From contig DXBF01000054.1 in assembly GCA_019116705.1 (NCBI GenBank), forward strand, positions 157,304 to 189,482: a stretch of 32,179 nucleotides of DNA, written 5' to 3'. The position numbers and the translations under genes are program-made. Below, in pieces: positions 1 through 7,043 of the stretch (the stretch's first letter is position 1; each line of letters begins with the position of its first letter). This stretch comes from Candidatus Gemmiger avistercoris (GTDB lineage Bacteria; Bacillota; Clostridia; Oscillospirales; Ruminococcaceae). Below the pieces are notes generated by a model. The model had not been told where the DNA came from and did no database searches. It saw nothing but the letters and a program-made list of their open reading frames with translations.

Positions 1-1717
1 CCAGCGCATCCGCGCGGATGATGCCCAGCAGCGGCGCGGCGGGGTCGGCCAGCACCTTTTTGAGCTCTTCCGAGACCGCCTCCAGGTAAGCCGGGTTCCA
101 GGTCTTGGGGTAAGGGCTCTTTTTGCGCCAGAGCACCTCCTGCGGCAGCACCCCCTGCATGGCTTCCCGCAGCAGTCCCTTCTCCTTGCCCTGGTAGTCC
201 TTGTAGTCCCAGGGCACCGAGTAGAGATACTCGGCGATGCGGTGGTCGCAGAACGGCACCCGCACCTCCAGCCCGCTGTACATGCTCATACGGTCTTTGC
301 GGTCCAGCAGCGTCTGCATGAACCAGGTGAAGTTGAGGTTCATCATTTGCCGCATGCGCCGCTCCAGGCTGGAAAGCCCCGGCCGTACCGAAGTCTGTTC
401 CAGCGTCCGGCGGTACCACGAATCCACAAAGGCTTCCGGCTCGATGCCCCCCAGCACGCCGGGGCGGATGAAACCTGCCCGGTAAGCCGTGGACTGCGCC
501 CAGGGGAAACCGTATTTTTCGCGGATCGTGGGGTCCCGGTACCAGGGATAGCCGCCGAAGATCTCGTCCGCGCATTCCCCCGAGAGGGCCACCGTGGCGT
601 GGGGTTTGATGACCCGGCAGAAAGCCAGCAGCGAGGCGTCCACATCGGCCATGCCGGGCAGGTCACGGGCTTCCACCGCCTCGTACAGAGCCGGGACCAG
701 GTCCGGGGTGTCCAGCGTGACCCAGTGGTGTTCGGCATGCAGGAACTCGTTCATGCGGCGGATGAACGGCGCGTCGGCCCCCGGCTGAAAGCGGGTGGCG
801 TGGAAATAGCGTTTGTTATCCTTGTAGCCTACCGAGAACGTTTGCAGGGTCTGCCCCCGGGCGGTAAAGTCCGCGTCCGCCACTGCCGAGATCAGGCTGG
901 AATCCAGCCCGCCCGACAGAAAAGCCGCCACCGGCACGTCGGAAACCAGCTGCCTTTGGATAGCGTCCATCACCAGGTCCCGCACCCGGCGCACCGTGGC
1001 CGGGAAATCGTCGGGGTGTTCGTGGTCCACCAGCTGCCAGTAGCGGTGCAGCAGCAGGCGGCCTTCGTCCGCTTCATAGAGGGCGTACTGCCCGGGGAGC
1101 AATTCGTGTACGTTCTGGAACACCCCGCTGCCCGGCGCCCGGCCGGGACCCAACAGCAGCACTTCCGCCAGCCCCCGGGCGTCCACCCGGGGCGGCACCG
1201 CCGGGTGCGCCAGCAGGGTCTTGATCTCGCTGCCGAACAGCAGGCTGTCATCGGTCAGCGCATAGAACAGCGGCTTGACGCCGCAGCGGTCCCGCGCCAG
1301 GAACAGCGTGCCCGCCCGCGCCGCCCAGACGGCAAAAGCGAAGATGCCGTTGAAGCGCTCCACGCAGGAGATCCCCCATTCGGCATAGGCATGCAGCAGG
1401 ACCTCGGTGTCTGAACGGCCGGTGAAAGTATGGCCGCGCCGTTCCAGCAAAGCGCGCAGTTCCGGCGTGTTGTACAGTTCCCCGTTATAAACGACCGTGT
1501 AACTTTCCCCCTGCCAGTCCAGCTGCATGGGCTGGCAGCCGTTTTCCAGATCCACCACCGCCAGCCGCGCATGGACCAGGGCGGCGCGGCCGCTGATGTA
1601 CATGCCCCGCTGATCCGGCCCACGGCGGGCCAGCGTGCGCTGCATGGCGCAGTAGGCGGCGTACCGCCCCTGAATGGCGCGCGGGTCGCGCCCGATCTGC
1701 CCTGCGATTCCACACAT
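1..1717 (-). CDS. asnB: Asparagine synthetase B, glutamine-hydrolysing (C-terminus cut by window edge)
   Basis: Makes asparagine from aspartate, ATP and glutamine in the cytoplasm. Read in the minus frame from 1717, the protein begins MCGIAGQ, so Cys2 is the N-terminal nucleophile of a class II glutamine amidotransferase. The amidotransferase domain includes RRGPDQRG (residues 31-38) and YNGELYN (77-83). The synthetase domain has the ATP-pyrophosphatase loop SGGLDSS (268-274). The frame stays open to base 2 (572 codons); the family is usually about 610-630 residues, so a few dozen C-terminal residues lie outside the window. The start follows from Cys2, which must be exposed by removing Met. 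It lies 55 bases after coaBC on the same strand and probably shares its transcript. Its Shine-Dalgarno (AAAGGGG) is the 3' arm of a strong hairpin (separate entry). Family assignment is firm. Confidence 0.95.
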   Translation of the reverse strand, partial: MCGIAGQIGRDPRAIQGRYAAYCAMQRTLARRGPDQRGMYISGRAALVHARLAVVDLENGCQPMQLDWQGESYTVVYNGELYNTPELRALLERRGHTFTGRSDTEVLLHAYAEWGISCVERFNGIFAFAVWAARAGTLFLARDRCGVKPLFYALTDDSLLFGSEIKTLLAHPAVPPRVDARGLAEVLLLGPGRAPGSGVFQNVHELLPGQYALYEADEGRLLLHRYWQLVDHEHPDDFPATVRRVRDLVMDAIQRQLVSDVPVAAFLSGGLDSSLISAVADADFTARGQTLQTFSVGYKDNKRYFHATRFQPGADAPFIRRMNEFLHAEHHWVTLDTPDLVPALYEAVEARDLPGMADVDASLLAFCRVIKPHATVALSGECADEIFGGYPWYRDPTIREKYGFPWAQSTAYRAGFIRPGVLGGIEPEAFVDSWYRRTLEQTSVRPGLSSLERRMRQMMNLNFTWFMQTLLDRKDRMSMYSGLEVRVPFCDHRIAEYLYSVPWDYKDYQGKEKGLLREAMQGVLPQEVLWRKKSPYPKTWNPAYLEAVSEELKKVLADPAAPLLGIIRADAL

Positions 1718-1724
1718 AGAAAAT

Positions 1725-1767
1725 CCCCTTTCCGCTGTTGCTCCTATCAGGAGTATGCGGAAAGGGG
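1725..1767 (-). promoter_or_regulatory. Hairpin between coaBC and asnB that contains the asnB Shine-Dalgarno
   Basis: An 11-bp perfect inverted repeat, CCCCTTTCCGC at 1725-1735 and GCGGAAAGGGG at 1757-1767 as read on the plus strand, encloses a second small repeat, CTCCT/AGGAG, at 1741-1753. On the asnB-coding strand the 3' arm ends in AAAGGGG followed by ATTTTCT and the asnB ATG. The arm is therefore both the asnB ribosome-binding site and the 3' half of a terminator-like stem with a short T run. It could be a weak terminator after coaBC, an attenuator, or a translation-blocking stem. The repeat is seen directly; the function is inferred. Confidence 0.6.
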
Positions 1768-1772
1768 CGTTT

Positions 1773-2969
1773 TCAGAACCGGGCCGCGATGGCGTCCGCG
1801 ATACGCTGCGCCACTTCGTCCTTGCTCTGCAGGGGCAGTTCCTCGCAGCCCTGCGCCGTGATGAGCGTGACTACGTTGGTATCCACCCCGAAGCCTGCGC
1901 CGGGTACTTTGAGGTTGTTGGCCACGATCATATCCAGGTTCTTTTTGTGCAGCTTGGCCGTGGAATTTTCGATCAGGTCCCGCGTTTCCATCGAGAAACC
2001 GCAGACGAACAGTCTGGGCGGCTTATGCGCCCCCACCCAGGCCAGGATGTCCTGCGTGCGCTCCAGCGCCAGCGTCAGGCTGCCCTCGTGCTTCTTGACC
2101 TTGTCCTGCGCCACCCGGGCCGGGCGGTAATCAGCCACAGCCGCGGCCATGACCAGCGCGTCGGCGTCCATGGCGTGCCGCTGCACGGCCTCGAACAGAT
2201 CCGCCGCCGTGGTGAAGGGCACCCTGTTGACGAAGGGCACCGGCGGCAGCGTACAGCCGGTGGAAGTCAGCAGCGTCACCTCTGCGCCGCGCAGCATGCA
2301 GGCCCGCGCCACGGCGTAGCCCATCTTGCCGGTGGAGTGGTTGGTCAGGCAGCGCACCGGGTCCATGGGTTCCTGGGTAGCCCCGGCGGAGACTACGATC
2401 TTTTTGCCCCGCATGTCCTTTTTGCAGGCCAGTTCCCGCAGCACATAGTCCACCAGCACCCCTTCCTCCGGCAGACGGCCGGAGCCCACGTCGCCGCAGG
2501 CCAGCAGGCCGGAACCCGAGGGGATGACCGTGAAGCCGTACCGTTCCAATGTTTTCAGATTGTCCTGCGTGACGGGGTTTTCCAGCATGTGGGTGTTCAT
2601 GGCGGGGGCCACCAGCTTGGGGCAGGCGGCCGCCAGTGTGACGGTGGTGAGCATATCGTCGGCCAGACCGTGGGCCATCTTGGCGATAACGTTGGCCGTA
2701 GCCGGGGCAATGAGCATCAGATCCGCCGCATTGGCCAGCGACACATGGGCCACATCATATTGGAAATTGCGGTCGAAGGTATCGACGATACAGCGCCGGT
2801 TGGTCAGCGTTTCAAAGACCAGCGGGGCGATGAACTCAGTGGCGTTCTTCGTCATCAGCACATGCACGTCCGCCCCCAGTTTGACCAGAGCATGGGCCAC
2901 GTTGGGCATTTTGTAGGCGGCGATCCCGCCTGAGATACCGAGAACGACGGTTTTTCCTGTAAGCTGCAT
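1773..2969 (-). CDS. coaBC: Bifunctional phosphopantothenoylcysteine decarboxylase / phosphopantothenate-cysteine ligase
   Basis: Carries out two consecutive steps of coenzyme A synthesis: CTP-dependent joining of cysteine to 4'-phosphopantothenate (CoaB), then FMN-dependent decarboxylation to 4'-phosphopantetheine (CoaC). The 398-residue length is normal for the fusion. The N-terminal flavoprotein half shows SGGIAAYK (residues 12-19), the active-site His in DVAHVS, the PAMN motif and the substrate-flap cysteine in LLACGDVGSGRL. The CoaB half begins near KKIVVSAGAT and has NHSTGKMG and the KVKK lysines. I chose the ATG at 2969 because MQLTGKTVVLGISGG is the canonical N-terminus and GAAAGGAC precedes it; a further upstream in-frame ATG at 3044 lacks this. 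It is first in an operon with asnB and divergent from coaX. Confidence 0.96.
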   Translation of the reverse strand: MQLTGKTVVLGISGGIAAYKMPNVAHALVKLGADVHVLMTKNATEFIAPLVFETLTNRRCIVDTFDRNFQYDVAHVSLANAADLMLIAPATANVIAKMAHGLADDMLTTVTLAAACPKLVAPAMNTHMLENPVTQDNLKTLERYGFTVIPSGSGLLACGDVGSGRLPEEGVLVDYVLRELACKKDMRGKKIVVSAGATQEPMDPVRCLTNHSTGKMGYAVARACMLRGAEVTLLTSTGCTLPPVPFVNRVPFTTAADLFEAVQRHAMDADALVMAAAVADYRPARVAQDKVKKHEGSLTLALERTQDILAWVGAHKPPRLFVCGFSMETRDLIENSTAKLHKKNLDMIVANNLKVPGAGFGVDTNVVTLITAQGCEELPLQSKDEVAQRIADAIAARF

Positions 2970-3062
2970 AGTTCCAAAGTCCTTTCCCTGCCTGCGCGCC
3001 GGGCCTGCGTTCCGATCCGTGCGGCGGCGCTGCGCAGAAAACATCTATACCCGTTTGCGGTT

Positions 3063-3091
3063 ATTATACCGCATCCCGGCGGTTCTGTCCA
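3063..3091 (-). promoter_or_regulatory. SigA-type promoter for coaBC-asnB
   Basis: On the minus strand, TGGACA (3091-3086) and TATAAT (3068-3063) are separated by exactly 17 bases. Transcription would begin near 3056, giving a leader of roughly 85 bases before the coaBC ATG. It lies back to back with the coaX promoter. Confidence 0.75.
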
Positions 3092-3112
3092 TTTGTAAGT
3101 TTGCCGCCGTGG

Positions 3113-3141
3113 TTGGCAAACGGGCGGCGACCTGTTATAAT
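3113..3141 (+). promoter_or_regulatory. SigA-type promoter for coaX
   Basis: TTGGCA (3113-3118) and a perfect TATAAT (3136-3141) are 17 bases apart. The expected start near 3148 leaves a short leader of about 29 bases before the coaX ATG. The -35 boxes of this and the coaBC promoter are only about 20 bases apart, so one regulator could act on both. Confidence 0.8.
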
Positions 3142-3176
3142 GGATACCAGTTTATGGGAAATGGGGCCTTGGGGCA

Positions 3177-3956
3177 ATGGTATTGGCGGTAGACATCGGG
3201 AATACGAACATCTGCATTGGCGGCCTGGACGGCGAAGGGCACCGCACCGTGCGGTTCACCGCGCGGATGGTGACCCGCCCGCGCTGCACGGCGGACGAGT
3301 ACGCCGCGGAGCTGAAATTCCTGCTGGACCGCCTGCAGGTGGACTGCGCCGCCTGCGAGGGCGTGATCGTGTGCAGCGTGGTGCCGGGGCTGACCCAGCC
3401 GCTGGCCGCCGCCTGCCGCCGCCTGACCGGCAAAACGGCGCTGATCGTGCACTATGAACTGGATACCGGGCTGGTCTTCCGGGTGGACGCGCCCGAGCGG
3501 GTGGGCCGGGACCGCATCGCCGACGCGGCGGCGGCCGCCGCGCTCTATCCCCTGCCCTGCATGACGGTGGATCTGGGGACCGCCACCACCTACAATGTGA
3601 TCTCGGCCGGACGGGAATTTCTGGGCGGGTTCATCGTGCCCGGCGTGCTGACCAGTTTGCGGGCCATCAGCGCGGGGACCGCCCAGCTGCCGCCCATCGC
3701 CCCCGAGCCGCCGCAGGACCTGATCGGCCGCAACACGGTGGAGGCCCTGAACAACGGCGCCATGTTCGGCACAGCGGCCATGCTGGACGGTCTGGCCGAC
3801 CGGGTGGAAGCCCGTCTGGGCGCGCCGCTGACCGTGGTAGCCACCGGCGGGCTGGCCCCCCACATCCTGCCGTGCTGCCGCCGCCCGGTGCGCTACGACG
3901 CGGACCTGCTCTTCAAAGGGCTGGCGCTGCTGTGGGAGCGCAACGCCACGGTCTAA
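3177..3956 (+). CDS. coaX: Type III pantothenate kinase
   Basis: Phosphorylates pantothenate, the first committed step of CoA synthesis. The 259-residue protein shows the ASKHA-fold nucleotide-binding motif DIGNTN (residues 6-11), ERVGRDR, the central DLGTATT and a C-terminal ATGG. All are typical of the type III enzyme, which requires a monovalent cation and is generally not feedback-inhibited by CoA. The ATG at 3177 puts DIGNTN at the usual distance from the start; the ribosome-binding site (GGGGC) is weak. It is divergent from coaBC, so the first and middle steps of one pathway are controlled from one intergenic region. It ends just before a strong terminator. Confidence 0.96.
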   Translation: MVLAVDIGNTNICIGGLDGEGHRTVRFTARMVTRPRCTADEYAAELKFLLDRLQVDCAACEGVIVCSVVPGLTQPLAAACRRLTGKTALIVHYELDTGLVFRVDAPERVGRDRIADAAAAAALYPLPCMTVDLGTATTYNVISAGREFLGGFIVPGVLTSLRAISAGTAQLPPIAPEPPQDLIGRNTVEALNNGAMFGTAAMLDGLADRVEARLGAPLTVVATGGLAPHILPCCRRPVRYDADLLFKGLALLWERNATV

Positions 3957-3983
3957 GACAGTTCCCAATCCATAAATTTCCGG

Positions 3984-4022
3984 CCTGCGGCGGCGCTTCG
4001 GCGCTTTGCCGCAGGTCTTTTT
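3984..4022 (+). terminator. Rho-independent terminator after coaX
   Basis: CCTGCGGC (3984-3991) pairs with GCCGCAGG (4008-4015), with a further GGCGC/GCGC helix inside, followed by TCTTTTTG. It lies 27 bases after the coaX stop. Confidence 0.85.
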
Positions 4023-4120
4023 GCTGTTTTGCCTTTTTTGTCTGCCGCGCGCAGGGCATATCGCTGTGTGCGTTTTCCTTTTTGCTTTTTATGAAATTCC
4101 GCCGTTTTTCGCGCATATTG

Positions 4121-4149
4121 TTGACTTGTGTCGAATTTTGCGCTACCCT
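4121..4149 (+). promoter_or_regulatory. Probable promoter for the collagen-like lipoprotein gene
   Basis: TTGACT (4121-4126), a 17-base spacer and TACCCT (4144-4149). The stretch 4023-4120 between the coaX terminator and this promoter is T-rich and holds no gene I can support. Confidence 0.5.
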
Positions 4150-4220
4150 AAAAAAGAAAAATGCCTTGCATCGTCAGGAACGCGCAAGGCTCCGGCCCGC
4201 AATACACAAGGAGCGCCGCC

Positions 4221-5051
4221 ATGAAGTTGGAGAAGATCACCTTTATCATCGGGATTTCGGCGCTGCTCATCGCCTGCTCCAATTCCCCTGCGCCTGTGCA
4301 GATGCGGGTATCCGGCGGATACATCCAGTATAACGCCGGGTATGGCTGGCAAGACCTGATCGACATGGAAAGTCTGCGCGGGCCGCAAGGACTGCCTGGC
4401 CCGCAGGGACCGGCGGGAATCGACGCAATCCCCGGCGGCGCGGAACCACCCGCCGGTGCGCCCACCGCCACGCCCGATCCCGATGGGCAGGACGCAGCGG
4501 GCAGCCCGGATATGGAAGTCTGCGAACACCTGTACCAGTGCACCGCGCAGCAGTCCGTCCATGTGGCGGAATCTTCCGACGGCAGTCTGTGGCGCATGGA
4601 CAGCACATACGAGTGCGAGAAATGCGGCGCGGTGGTAACGTATTCCTACAAGTACAAACAGCCGGGAACGGCGGGCGGTCCCGGCTCCCCGGCGCCCTCG
4701 CTCGGAAGCCCGCACGTCCCGGAATCTACCGTTCCCCCGTCGACGCCGCCTGTGTCGACGCCTACAACACCGCCCACCCTGCCGCCTACCCAGCGTCCTT
4801 CCCCGACGCCGACTGACCCGCCCGCACCGGGCCCGACCCCGACCTTTACAGTGCCGCCCACACAGCAGCCGACGGAACCGCCCGAACCGACCAGCACGCC
4901 TACCGCGCCGCCTACGCCGGTGCCCACATCCACCGTAACCCCGACGGCACCGCCATCGACGCCCACGCCGCTACCATCAACGCCTACACCGCCACCGCAT
5001 ACCCCGCCTGCCGCCACGCCGCCGCCATCCTACACGATGCCGCCCGCGTGA
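4221..5051 (+). CDS. Putative surface lipoprotein with short collagen-like segment and Pro/Thr-rich stalk
   Basis: Function unknown. The 276-residue product opens with a lipoprotein signal: Lys-rich start, hydrophobic core and the lipobox LIAC, with the lipidated Cys at residue 19. A YIQYNAGYGWQDLIDMESL segment is followed by a short run of Gly-X-Y triplets (RGPQGLPGPQGPAG). A middle domain has four cysteines, with a C-E-H near residue 95 and a CEKC pair near residue 133, that could bind metal or form disulphides. From about residue 160 to the end the protein is almost entirely Pro, Thr, Ser and Ala (TPTAPPTP-type repeats), like a wall-spanning stalk. The ATG at 4221 has AAGGAG seven bases upstream and puts the signal peptide at the N-terminus; an in-frame ATG at 4161 would not. 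It is monocistronic. Confidence 0.8.
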   Translation: MKLEKITFIIGISALLIACSNSPAPVQMRVSGGYIQYNAGYGWQDLIDMESLRGPQGLPGPQGPAGIDAIPGGAEPPAGAPTATPDPDGQDAAGSPDMEVCEHLYQCTAQQSVHVAESSDGSLWRMDSTYECEKCGAVVTYSYKYKQPGTAGGPGSPAPSLGSPHVPESTVPPSTPPVSTPTTPPTLPPTQRPSPTPTDPPAPGPTPTFTVPPTQQPTEPPEPTSTPTAPPTPVPTSTVTPTAPPSTPTPLPSTPTPPPHTPPAATPPPSYTMPPA

Positions 5052-5082
5052 ACGGGCTGACGTGGCCGCCAGGAAAAATCTT

Positions 5083-5131
5083 TACCCCCGGACACACTGT
5101 TGCACCAGTGTATCCGGGGGTATTGGTTTTT
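5083..5131. terminator. Strong hairpin terminator, probably bidirectional
   Basis: TACCCCCGGA at 5083 pairs with TCCGGGGGTA ending at 5122, with CACTG/CAGTG continuing inside. On the plus strand TTGGTTTTT follows; on the minus strand AAAGATTTTT follows. It separates the convergent lipoprotein gene and anti-sigma gene. A second small stem (CACCCC/GGGGTG, 5132-5146) followed by TTTTTT may reinforce it on the plus strand. Confidence 0.85.
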
Positions 5132-5159
5132 CACCCCGCAGGGGTGCGGCGTTTTTTGC

Positions 5160-6329
5160 TTATTCCGCCGGGAGCTGCCAGACTTCCACGGTCAGGGTCC
5201 CGTCCGCATGATGCGTCAACAGCTCAACTTCTCCTTCGCTGGTATAGCTGACGACCTGCTCCTGCTCGACGCCCTCCTCAAAGAGTATGGGCGCTACAAA
5301 GCCCCCTTCGCCATAATACCAGCCTTCGCCATAGATGCCGTCGCTGATGCTCACCGTCCCGCTGCTTTGCAGCACGCCTTCGGCCCGCACCTGCGCCGGG
5401 GTCATCCCTCCCAGAAGGGCCAGGGGATCTTCTTCCCCCTGCTGTTCCGGCTGGGCTTCCTGCGGGGCAGTTTCTCCCCCGTTCAGCCACTGATCACGCA
5501 GTTCCTGCGCCCGCTCCGGGTCTGCCCGGCTGGGGTCGATGGGCAGGTCAAACAGCAGGCTGACACAGCCTTCCTCTGCGCGGGGCGTGATCGCGCCGGT
5601 GGCGGGGTCCTGTTCATAGTTGCCGGTCAGCGCCGGAAGGCCGCTCTGCCCCAGCACCACAGCCAACTGGGGGTCCTTATCGGCAAAGGCTTCCACCGAG
5701 TCCGTTTCCACCAGGATATACCGCACGCCATCCTCCACGATGTCATACCGCGCGCCGTTCATCGTAAAGATGTTGTATTCAAAAATCGGACAGTCCGGTG
5801 CGGCCAGCAGCGGCGAAACCATGCTGTTGTCCAGCGACACCTCGGACTTTTCATCATCCAGCGCCGCCATCGGCGTACCGTCGGTATGGGCCACCGCCAC
5901 CACCGCGTAGCTGCGGTCTGCCGGGGGCGCGCCTGTACCCCAGTCAGAGGACCAGTATCCCGTCACGTTCCCGCCGCTGGTAAGGCCCAGAAGCGTAACG
6001 GTATAGTTTCCCCCCTGCTGGGTCTGCTGCACTTCCACTGCGTCCGGCCCTGCAAACAGTGTCGAGAGTTCTGTTTGTTCCATCTGATCCGCCACCTGTG
6101 CCGGGCTCAGGAAATACCCGGCGGCAGCCACACCGCCGGCGCACAGACCGCACAGGGCCACGGCCGCTGCGGCGAACTTCCAGCGGAAGCGCGGCCTGCG
6201 CCGGGCAGGGATCGCGCACTGCCCATCGATGCGTTCCATCGCGCGTTCCAGGATGCGCGCCTGCTGTTCTTTCGCTATTTTCCGGGCAGGAAAATCCATC
6301 TTTGCGATCTCGTTATATATTTTCTTCAT
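5160..6329 (-). CDS. Membrane-anchored anti-sigma-like protein, partner of the ECF sigma factor
   Basis: Probably holds the neighbouring ECF sigma factor inactive at the membrane. The 389-residue protein has a cytoplasmic N-terminal segment of about 50 residues (MKKIYNEIAK..., basic PARRRPRFRWK just before the membrane), one transmembrane helix (about 52-74) and a long extracytoplasmic domain. That domain contains acidic, Gln/Pro-rich stretches and no enzyme motif I recognise. The ATG at 6329 overlaps the sigma stop codon (ATGA) and is preceded by GGGAGGA, which decides the start against a longer upstream reading. Translational coupling of sigma and anti-sigma is typical. The sensor domain could resemble RsiV or DUF4179-type proteins, but I cannot assign it; the role rests on topology and position. 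Confidence 0.75.
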   Translation of the reverse strand: MKKIYNEIAKMDFPARKIAKEQQARILERAMERIDGQCAIPARRRPRFRWKFAAAAVALCGLCAGGVAAAGYFLSPAQVADQMEQTELSTLFAGPDAVEVQQTQQGGNYTVTLLGLTSGGNVTGYWSSDWGTGAPPADRSYAVVAVAHTDGTPMAALDDEKSEVSLDNSMVSPLLAAPDCPIFEYNIFTMNGARYDIVEDGVRYILVETDSVEAFADKDPQLAVVLGQSGLPALTGNYEQDPATGAITPRAEEGCVSLLFDLPIDPSRADPERAQELRDQWLNGGETAPQEAQPEQQGEEDPLALLGGMTPAQVRAEGVLQSSGTVSISDGIYGEGWYYGEGGFVAPILFEEGVEQEQVVSYTSEGEVELLTHHADGTLTVEVWQLPAE

Positions 6330-6883
6330 AAGGGGTCCTCCCTGTTCCACCGGCGCAGGAACGCCTGCTTCAATTTGGCCCGCCCGCGGGACAGGCGCAC
6401 ATTGACTGTATGTTCTTCCATTCCGCAGCACAACGCGATCTCCCGGCTGGTCTGCAAGCCGTAATACCGGCGCTGAAAGATCTCTCTGTCCGGCTCGGCC
6501 ATTCCCCATACCAGTTCCGCTATGACTTCCTCCGCTTCCGACTGATGGGGTTCCACAAGTTCTTCGGCCATCAGCTCAAAATCCTCCGGCAGCGAGGTGG
6601 TACAGTCCCGGCGCAGACGGCGATAGTAGTCGATCGCCAGGTTGCGGGTCGTTACCAGCAGCCAGGCTTTCAGGCTGTACTGCCTGTCCTGCAGTACTCC
6701 GGCCTGCTGCCAGCATTTTACCATCACATCCGCCAGGCATTCCTCGGCGTCCCGCGGGTCCGGCAGGATGTGCCGCACCTGCGCGTTGAGCATTCCTCCA
6801 TACAGGGCCAGCAGATCCGCCAGCCCGCCCTGTGGGTCTTGCAGGATCGCTTCCAGCAGTTGCCGCTCTTGTTCTGTTTGCAC
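6326..6883 (-). CDS. ECF (sigma-70 family group 4) RNA polymerase sigma factor
   Basis: Directs RNA polymerase to a small regulon, probably for envelope stress. The product (185 residues from the GTG) has region 2 (DPRDAEECLADVMVKCWQ, then LKAWLLVTTRNLAIDYYRRL) and region 4 with its helix-turn-helix (FQRRYYGLQTSREIALCCG followed by VNVRLSRGRAKLKQAF). Region 3 is absent, as expected for ECF factors. AAGGAG lies directly against an ATG at 6892, leaving no spacer, whereas GTG at 6883 has a 9-base spacer. I prefer GTG; the ATG start would add three residues. Its stop overlaps the anti-sigma ATG by four bases. A likely self-recognised promoter lies at 6930-6958. Confidence 0.92.
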   Translation of the reverse strand: MQTEQERQLLEAILQDPQGGLADLLALYGGMLNAQVRHILPDPRDAEECLADVMVKCWQQAGVLQDRQYSLKAWLLVTTRNLAIDYYRRLRRDCTTSLPEDFELMAEELVEPHQSEAEEVIAELVWGMAEPDREIFQRRYYGLQTSREIALCCGMEEHTVNVRLSRGRAKLKQAFLRRWNREDPL

Positions 6884-6929
6884 CGTTCTCATCTCCTTGC
6901 TTATGGTTTCAAAAGGCCTTTCATCTGTA

Positions 6930-6958
6930 CAGACGCACAGCGGGCGGAAAAAGTCACA
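6930..6958 (-). promoter_or_regulatory. Candidate ECF-type autoregulated promoter of the sigma/anti-sigma operon
   Basis: On the minus strand TGTGAC (6958-6953), followed by a T-rich spacer of 17 bases, leads to CGTCTG (6935-6930). A -35 ending in AAC/GAC with TTTT after it and a -10 with CGTC is the style of promoter used by several Firmicute ECF factors such as SigV. It lies just downstream of the galK terminator and upstream of the sigma gene, where self-activation would be expected. No TATAAT-like box is nearby. Confidence 0.6.
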
Positions 6959-6976
6959 CCGATGCAGAAACCTGTA

Positions 6977-7014
6977 TAAAAATCCCCGCCGGGGCCTTTG
7001 GCTCCGGCGGGGAT
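6977..7014 (-). terminator. Rho-independent terminator after galK
   Basis: On the minus strand ATCCCCGCCGG..GCC, loop AAA, GGC..CCGGCGGGGAT, then TTTTA. The stem is about 14 bp with one mismatch and starts 29 bases after the galK stop. Confidence 0.88.
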
Positions 7015-7043
7015 CGCTTTACGGATACGTAAGGGTTTGGATT

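Noticed and set aside
242-1414. Plus-strand 390-codon frame at the left end
   Set aside because: It is antisense to asnB, whose minus frame has every catalytic motif.
4743-5045. Tandem DNA repeat in the lipoprotein stalk
   Set aside because: The protein repeats Pro/Thr motifs, but at DNA level units vary in length and sequence, so I list it as low-complexity coding sequence rather than a tandem repeat.
5100-6464. Plus-strand 454-codon frame opposite the anti-sigma gene
   Set aside because: The minus frame has a ribosome-binding site, a membrane helix and ATGA coupling to the sigma gene; the plus frame has none of these.
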